The notes under the pieces are model-generated. The model had not been told where the DNA came from. It searched no databases and saw only the letters and a program-made list of their open reading frames with translations. 64,000 bases of DNA from Thermoplasmata archaeon (GTDB taxonomy: Archaea; Thermoplasmatota; Thermoplasmata; Lutacidiplasmatales; UBA184). A program made the translations under genes and the position numbers. Positions 59,586-64,000 of this stretch are shown here, one piece after another; position 1 is the stretch's first letter; each line of letters begins with the position of its first letter. The DNA is taken from NCBI GenBank assembly GCA_021806135.1, contig JAJZYB010000001.1, positions 62,001 through 126,000 on the forward strand. The letters are read 5' to 3'.

Positions 59586-59774
59586 TCAGGCCAGGGCCCG
59601 CAACACTTCGCCCCGGAAGTTGCCGAGGCCCCCCGTGGGGGTGGCCAGGAGGGCCCCACAGATGGTGCAGTTCACCGTCGTGGCGGGGCGGCGGAAGACC
59701 ACCTGCTCCTTGGAGCAGTCGCGGCAGCGTACCAGGACGAACCGGGAGGCGGCCGGGGCAGGCTCCTCGGTCAT
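59586..59774 (-). CDS. rps27e: Ribosomal protein S27e
   Basis: A 62-residue zinc-ribbon protein: LVRCRDCSKEQVVFRRPATTVNCTICGALLATP, exactly the C-X2-C...C-X2-C layout of archaeal S27e. It overlaps the L44e stop (ATGA) and sits in the usual archaeal rpl44e-rps27e-eif2a-nop10 set. Confidence 0.94.
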   Translation of the reverse strand: MTEEPAPAASRFVLVRCRDCSKEQVVFRRPATTVNCTICGALLATPTGGLGNFRGEVLRALA

Positions 59775-60058
59775 CCTTTGTGCTCCCGGAGCTCCAACTG
59801 GCTCGCCCGGAAGCTCTTCGGCTGGACGGTGTACTTGCAAGTCTTGCATCGGTAGCGAAGGTAGACCCTCCGGACGGCCTTGGCCCGTCCCTCGGGCTTG
59901 GGCCGGGGAAAGCCGCCGTATCCGCGCTGGGCCCGGCGGAACCGTCGTTGCCCCCACTTGAGCTCGCTCGCCGCCCGCTTGCGGCCCCGGTCCACGTCGT
60001 GGGCCGTGTGATGGTGGCATTTCGGACAGTAGGCCGAGATCTCCTTCGGGAAGTGCAT
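59771..60058 (-). CDS. rpl44e: Ribosomal protein L44e
   Basis: A 95-residue protein: ISAYCPKCHHHTAHDV and YLRYRCKTCKYTVQPK form its zinc site, and the middle is Arg/Lys-rich. It binds near the E site of the large subunit. ATG 60058 is the family start and lies about 27 nt from a TAAATAAC box. The ORF track start 60190 lies upstream of that promoter. Confidence 0.94.
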   Translation of the reverse strand: MHFPKEISAYCPKCHHHTAHDVDRGRKRAASELKWGQRRFRRAQRGYGGFPRPKPEGRAKAVRRVYLRYRCKTCKYTVQPKSFRASQLELREHKG

Positions 60059-60080
60059 AGGGAGGGCCCGCGAGGGAACC

Positions 60081-60090
60081 GTGTTATTTA
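60081..60090 (-). promoter_or_regulatory. TATA box for L44e operon
   Basis: TAAATAACAC on the minus strand, about 25-32 nt before ATG 60058. Confidence 0.65.
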
Positions 60091-61157
60091 GCCTTGCGGA
60101 CGGATCGAGAGGCCTTCTGCGGGGGGCTGGGCCCCTTCCGGCGCGCAGGCACGACGACCGAGCCGGAGAGGAAGGCGTCCACCTCCGCATCCGAGACCTC
60201 CTCCGGTGAGCCCGAGGCGGCCGGGGGACCCGGGAGCCTCTGGGGTGCCTTTAGGGGTGCCGTCCCCTTCCTGGCCGAGGAGGGGATGGGACGAGGAGGA
60301 GCGGGTCTCGCTGGCTCGGAAGAGGGAGAGACCACCGGCGGTGTCCTCAGCGGTCCGACCTCCCCCTGGAGGAAGTTCCGGATCTCCCGGAGGGCATGGG
60401 CAGCCAGATCCGGGCGGTGGGCGGAGACGTCGCCGGGGTTGAGGAAGCCGTGCTCGGCCTCCGCATAGACCACACTCTTGAACGAGAGGCCGCGCTTCCG
60501 CATCTCCGACTCCCAGGTCTTGAGCTGAGAGGTCAGACGAAGGTCCTTCCCGGCATAGATGCCCAGAACAGGGGCGGAAAGACGGGCAAGGTCCTCCCAG
60601 GGAAGGAGGGGGCGCCCGTAGCAGACCACCACGGCGCGGACCCGGGGGTCGAGGGTCCCGAGGGTCCAGGCGTACCCGCCTCCCATGCTGAGGCCCAGGC
60701 AAGCGAGGCGGTTCCCGTCGACGCCCGGGGTCCGGCGGAGCGCAGTCACGCACTCCTTCAAGGCCGCCACGGCCCGAGGGTCCGGCGCGTAGAGGGGGAT
60801 CCGTGCCCCCCGTCGAAGGCGCTCCTGGTCGGGCCGGGGGAGCTCCGCCACCACCGCCTCGAAGGGCGGGACGTAGCTCCCGTGGAAGGGGAGGTCCTTC
60901 AGGATCCGGAGCACCTCGCGGATGTCTTCGGGGGTGGGTGGGTCCGGGCCCAAGGAGTAGAGGTCCGGGGCCACCACTTCGAATCCCCAGGAGGCGAAGG
61001 TCCCCGCGAGATCGTGCTCCTGCGACGTGAGGCCCAGCGCGGTGTGGAGGAGCACCAGGCCCGGGTGGTTCGATGCCGGTCCCGCCGGCGAGGCCCGAAG
61101 GGCCTGGAACCGGGCATGGGCCGGGCCGAGTTCCACCATGGTCCCCTCGGTCTCCAC
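60084..61157 (-). CDS. Dienelactone hydrolase family protein with basic tail
   Basis: A 357-residue protein. Residues 10-265 are an alpha/beta hydrolase: LVLLHTALGLTSQEHDLA, ACLGLSMGGGYAWTLG (nucleophile Ser; Cys in classical DLH), GIYAGKDLRL (Asp) and EAEHGFLNPGD (His). The last 90 residues are Pro/Ser/Lys-rich and disordered, ending at the L44e promoter. Start GTG 61157 or ATG 61139. Substrate unknown. Confidence 0.82.
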   Translation of the reverse strand: METEGTMVELGPAHARFQALRASPAGPASNHPGLVLLHTALGLTSQEHDLAGTFASWGFEVVAPDLYSLGPDPPTPEDIREVLRILKDLPFHGSYVPPFEAVVAELPRPDQERLRRGARIPLYAPDPRAVAALKECVTALRRTPGVDGNRLACLGLSMGGGYAWTLGTLDPRVRAVVVCYGRPLLPWEDLARLSAPVLGIYAGKDLRLTSQLKTWESEMRKRGLSFKSVVYAEAEHGFLNPGDVSAHRPDLAAHALREIRNFLQGEVGPLRTPPVVSPSSEPARPAPPRPIPSSARKGTAPLKAPQRLPGPPAASGSPEEVSDAEVDAFLSGSVVVPARRKGPSPPQKASRSVRKAK

Positions 61158-61291
61158 GTTGGATCAGCTCCGTCCGCCCGGGAGGGGGCAGGGCATTCTA
61201 GCCCGCTTCCTCTACTTGAAGCTCGTTCGGGCCTCCCCGGAGGATCGCCTCCCTCCCTGGAAGGGCTTCCCCTGACGGAAGAGGGCCCAAC

Positions 61292-61299
61292 CTTTATAC
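61292..61299 (+). promoter_or_regulatory. TATA box for ribosomal L1-L10-L12 operon
   Basis: CTTTATAC, about 30-37 nt before ATG 61329. Confidence 0.65.
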
Positions 61300-61328
61300 G
61301 GAGAAACTCTCTCGGCCGCCGTCACCCC

Positions 61329-61967
61329 ATGCCCGAGCTGAGCCCTCTTGAGGCGATCCAGAAGGTCCTCGCGGACTCCCCTCCACGGAAGTTCAAGGAG
61401 TCCCTGGAGGTGGCGATCAACCTGAAGGAGCTCGACCTCACGCTCCCGAAGAACCGGATCGAGGAGGAGGTCGCGCTCCCCAAGGGCCGGGGGAAGCCGG
61501 TGAAGGTGGGCGTCTTCGCCACCGTGGAGATGGCCCCCAAGGTCCGCTCCACCGCCGACCTGGTGATCACCCCGGAGACGCTGGACGACCTGTTCAAGAC
61601 CAAGCGGCAGAGCCGCAAGCAGGTGAACCAGGTGGACTTCTTCCTTGCCGAGGCGCCCCTGATGCCCACCATCGGGAAGCGTCTGGGGACCGTCATGGGG
61701 CCTCGGGGGAAGGTGCCGCGTCCCATGGCTCCCGGGTCGGACCCCACGCCCGTCATCAACACGCTTCATCGGGCCGTCCGCCTCAGGAACCGGGGAAAGC
61801 GCACTTTCCACGCCCCGCTGGGGACCCGGGACATGCCCCCCGAGGACCTCGCCGAGAACCTCCAGGCGCTCCTCAACCGGGTGGTGGGCAAGCTTGAGCG
61901 GGGCCGCAACAACATCGAGAGCGTGTACGTGAAGACCAGCCAGGGACCTTCGGTCCGGGTCTGGTAG
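61329..61967 (+). CDS. rpl1: Ribosomal protein L1
   Basis: A 212-residue protein: KFKESLEVAINLKELDLTLPKNR, the second domain GKRLGTVMGPRGKVPRPM, and a C-terminal SVYVKTSQGPSVRV. L1 forms the E-site stalk and in several archaea represses its own operon at the mRNA level. ATG 61329 fits the family N-terminus. Confidence 0.96.
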   Translation: MPELSPLEAIQKVLADSPPRKFKESLEVAINLKELDLTLPKNRIEEEVALPKGRGKPVKVGVFATVEMAPKVRSTADLVITPETLDDLFKTKRQSRKQVNQVDFFLAEAPLMPTIGKRLGTVMGPRGKVPRPMAPGSDPTPVINTLHRAVRLRNRGKRTFHAPLGTRDMPPEDLAENLQALLNRVVGKLERGRNNIESVYVKTSQGPSVRVW

Positions 61968-61976
61968 GAGACGAGC

Positions 61977-62861
61977 ATGGCTACTGCGGCTACCGAACTC
62001 CCGATCGCCGAACCCTCCACCCTGGAGAGGAAGCGTGCCCGGGTCCGGTTGCTCTCCGAGGAGCTGCTCTCGCACCGGGTGGTGGGTGTGGTGGCGTTCC
62101 GGGGCGTCCCGGCCTCCGCCCTCCAGAGCATGCGCCGGGAGCTCCGGTCCCGGGGGAGCCGGCTACGGGTCGCCCCGAACACCCTGCTGACCCACGCGCT
62201 CACCGAAGCGGCGGCCGAGCGGCCCGCCCTCAAGGAGCTCATTCCGCTCATCCGGGACCAGAGCGGCATCCTCTTCTCCGGGCTCAACCCGTTCATGGTC
62301 TACCAGGAACTGGAACAGACCCGGCAACCCACCTACGCCCACGGTGGAGAGGTCGCCCCGGAGGACGTGAAGGTGCCGGCCGGCGAGACCTCCTTCAAGC
62401 CGGGCCCCATCGTCGGGGAACTCCAGCATGCCGGGCTCCCCGCGGCCATCGAGAAGGGAAAGGTGGTCCTGAAGAAGGACACGGTGCTCGTCGCCCAGGG
62501 CCAGGTCATCTCCCGGGAAGTGGCCCAGATCCTCACCCGGCTCGAAGTGAAACCGCTGGAGGTGGGCCTCATCCTCCAAGGAGCCACCGAGGAATCGTTC
62601 TTCTACCCGCGTGAGACGCTGGCCGTCGACCTGGTCTCCCGGCGGGACGACCTCGCCCGGGCCCATGTCCGGGCCCTGGCGTTGGCCGTCCGCGTGGGGT
62701 GGGCCACCCCCGAGACGGCTCCGCGCCTCGTGACCCGCGCCCACCGGGAGGCGCTCGCCCTGGCGGTAGCCGGGGCCTATCCCACCCCCGAGAGCGTCTC
62801 GCCGCTGCTGCGGAAGGCGTACCGGGAAGCCCTCGCCATCGAAGGACTCAAGAAGGATTGA
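61977..62861 (+). CDS. rpl10: Ribosomal protein L10 (P0 stalk base)
   Basis: A 294-residue archaeal P0: [24 protein letters not shown] at the rRNA-binding part, [27 protein letters not shown] (insertion), then helical C-terminus for P1 dimers. The final GFGLF-like acidic tail of longer P0 proteins is absent and the protein ends [15 protein letters not shown] lies 7 nt before ATG 61977. Confidence 0.95.
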   Translation: MATAATELPIAEPSTLERKRARVRLLSEELLSHRVVGVVAFRGVPASALQSMRRELRSRGSRLRVAPNTLLTHALTEAAAERPALKELIPLIRDQSGILFSGLNPFMVYQELEQTRQPTYAHGGEVAPEDVKVPAGETSFKPGPIVGELQHAGLPAAIEKGKVVLKKDTVLVAQGQVISREVAQILTRLEVKPLEVGLILQGATEESFFYPRETLAVDLVSRRDDLARAHVRALALAVRVGWATPETAPRLVTRAHREALALAVAGAYPTPESVSPLLRKAYREALAIEGLKKD

Positions 62862-62883
62862 GAACCCCAAGGAGGAGAAGACC

Positions 62884-63201
62884 ATGCAGTACGTCTACGG
62901 AGCCCTGTTGCTCCACACCGCCGGCAAGCCCATCGACGAAAAGGGGATCACCAGTGTGCTCACCGCCGCGGGCACCGCTCCCGACCCCGCCCAGGTGAAG
63001 GTCCTGCTGGCCTCCCTGGAAGGGGTGAACATCCCCGAGGTCCTCGCCAAGGCGGAGACCGTGAGCGTGGCGGCCGCCCCCGCCGCGCCGGCCTCCGGCG
63101 AGAAGAAGGACGACAAGACCGAAGGGAAGAAAGAGGAGAAGGAAGAGAAGGGGGTCACCGAGGAGGAGGCCGCCGAGGGACTCTCCGCCCTCTTCGGCTA
63201 G
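62884..63201 (+). CDS. rpl12: Ribosomal protein L12 (P1)
   Basis: A 105-residue acidic stalk protein: [42 protein letters not shown], an Ala/Pro hinge and Lys/Glu-rich linker, and the C-terminal factor-binding tail GLSALFG. AAGGAGGAG precedes ATG 62884 at normal spacing. The L11 gene is not next to L1 here. Confidence 0.95.
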   Translation: MQYVYGALLLHTAGKPIDEKGITSVLTAAGTAPDPAQVKVLLASLEGVNIPEVLAKAETVSVAAAPAAPASGEKKDDKTEGKKEEKEEKGVTEEEAAEGLSALFG

Positions 63202-63295
63202 ACCCGAGGTCCGTCCCCGAGCACCGGGGAGGCCTTTCGGCCACCCCGGAAAACCCCTTCCCTCCTTGAGGTCCCTACCCCCCGGGGGAGCGAAC

Positions 63296-63304
63296 ACCTA
63301 AAGA
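63296..63304 (+). promoter_or_regulatory. TATA-like box for purF
   Basis: ACCTAAAGA, centred about 28 nt before TTG 63328; it supports that non-ATG start. Confidence 0.55.
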
Positions 63305-63327
63305 CCCCGGGACTCTCAATCGCAGCG

Positions 63328-64000
63328 TTGCCGCTCAAGGAGGCCTGTGGCGTGGTGGGGATCTCCCTTCCGCACCGGGGCGTGGCCCCGTACCTCTACC
63401 TGGGGCTCCGGGCCCTTCAGCACCGCGGCCAGGAATCCGCGGGCATCTCCACGAGCTCCCACGGCCAGCTCTACCACCGGCGGGGGATGGGGCTCGTCCA
63501 CGAGGTCTTCGACCAGGACGCCCTCACCACCCTTCGAGGGAGCACCGGGATTGGACACGTCCGCTACTCCACCACGGGGACCTCGAGCCTGGAGAACGCG
63601 CAACCGGTCAGCGTGAACGTGGGAGAAGGGGAGCTCGCCCTGGGCCACAACGGGGACCTGGTGAACTTCTCCCGCCTGAAGCGGCGGCTCCTGGGCCTGG
63701 GAGTGGAGTTCCTCGGGAGCTCGGACACAGAGGCCATGGGGCAGCTCATCGCCGTGGAGTTCTCCCGGACCCGGGACATGTCCACGGCCATCCGGCGGGC
63801 CATGGGGGAGATGTCCGGAGGATATGCCGTGACCCTGGTGCACGGGAACCGGGTCTACGGGTTCCGGGACCCCCAGGGGATCCGGCCGCTCTCCCTGGGC
63901 ACGCTCAAGGACGGGCACGCGCTGGCGAGCGAGTCCGTGGCGCTCGAGCTCATGGGCGGCGAGATGATCCGGGACGTGAAGCCCGGGGAGGTGGTGACCT
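63328..64000 (+). CDS. purF: Amidophosphoribosyltransferase (3' end beyond window)
   Basis: The first 224 residues of PurF; the frame is open at the window edge and so is missing from the ORF track. TTG 63328 gives a short propeptide MPLKEA and then the N-terminal nucleophile Cys7 (CGVVGI). LQHRGQESAGIS, GIGHVRYSTTGTSSLENAQP, LALGHNGDLVNF and GFRDPQGIRPLSLG are the glutaminase-domain motifs. It makes phosphoribosylamine, the first purine step. Confidence 0.94.
   Translation, partial: MPLKEACGVVGISLPHRGVAPYLYLGLRALQHRGQESAGISTSSHGQLYHRRGMGLVHEVFDQDALTTLRGSTGIGHVRYSTTGTSSLENAQPVSVNVGEGELALGHNGDLVNFSRLKRRLLGLGVEFLGSSDTEAMGQLIAVEFSRTRDMSTAIRRAMGEMSGGYAVTLVHGNRVYGFRDPQGIRPLSLGTLKDGHALASESVALELMGGEMIRDVKPGEVVT

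Noticed and set aside
1-64000. CRISPR arrays, insertion sequences, rRNA genes, replication origin
   Set aside because: No regularly spaced repeats, no transposase with flanking repeats, no rRNA and no Cdc6/ORB cluster was seen.

Overview
The window is archaeal, with very high GC (roughly two thirds or more by eye) and dense gene packing. The archaeal assignment rests on L44e, S27e, aIF2-alpha, hypusine-type aIF5A, Nop10, prefoldin beta, KEOPS Pcc1, tRNA-splicing endonuclease, aTrm56, D-aminoacyl-tRNA deacylase, DUF2070, a GHMP-type shikimate kinase, and ether-lipid enzymes (GGGP synthase, UbiA/DGGGP synthase, CarS, mevalonate kinase). A high-GC uncultured Thermoplasmatota-like euryarchaeon is my best guess; this is inference and no marker here proves it. 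Many genes have a TATA-like box about 24-30 nt before the start codon with almost no room for a leader, so leaderless mRNAs look common. Inside operons, genes are joined by 4-nt ATGA/GTGA/TTGA overlaps. GTG and TTG starts are frequent.

Layout. 1-3.7 kb: prefoldin beta (cut by the window edge), a CDGSH Fe-S protein, pcc1, purB, and carbamate kinase on the other strand. 3.7-12 kb: an accessory/metabolic mix (PP-loop amidotransferase-like protein, Nudix, KaiC-like ATPase, GmhB-like phosphatase, HTH regulator, LigB-type dioxygenase, DUF92 membrane protein, queC, and a CaiB-type CoA transferase plus acyl-CoA dehydrogenase pair).

12.3-27.9 kb: one 15-gene operon that encodes the route from aspartate through aspartate semialdehyde and chorismate to tryptophan (aroA', aroB', an aroD-aroE fusion, archaeal aroK, aroA, aroC, asd, lysC, trpE, G, D, C, F, B, A). 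Only the sugar precursor enzyme for the ADH synthase and the Asp-to-phosphate-independent steps elsewhere are absent, and no Phe/Tyr branch gene is present. In front of it lies the most interesting signal of the window: a TATA box, a leaderless 21-codon ORF ending Trp-Ala-Trp-stop, and then G-rich and C-rich segments that can form alternative stems. This has the layout of a ribosome-mediated tryptophan attenuator, a mechanism I know from bacteria and not as an established archaeal one.

28-36.4 kb: DUF1059 peptide, an orphan RnfD/NqrB-like membrane protein, a ZIP-like permease followed by an HTH protein with a ferritin-like helical C-terminus, the carS-pyrE-endA operon, a Cys-rich peptide, an M20 peptidase and a gene-poor 0.7 kb. 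36.4-46.3 kb: an ABC-2 exporter, DUF2070, GGGP synthase and UbiA, an M16 peptidase pair (one active-site-bearing, one not), a ribbon-helix-helix regulator and DtdA. 46.3-53.3 kb: small membrane and zinc-ribbon proteins, an unknown protein, tRNA-Glu(CTC), an unknown 153-aa protein and a giant helical/coiled-coil protein whose 5' end seems out of frame. 53.4-64 kb: aIF5A, an RHH regulator with a palindrome over its own TATA box, a cobalamin adenosyltransferase, an Obg-type GTPase with TGS domain, mevalonate kinase, aTrm56, a winged-helix regulator, nop10-aIF2alpha-S27e-L44e, a dienelactone-hydrolase-like protein, L1-L10-L12 and the start of purF.
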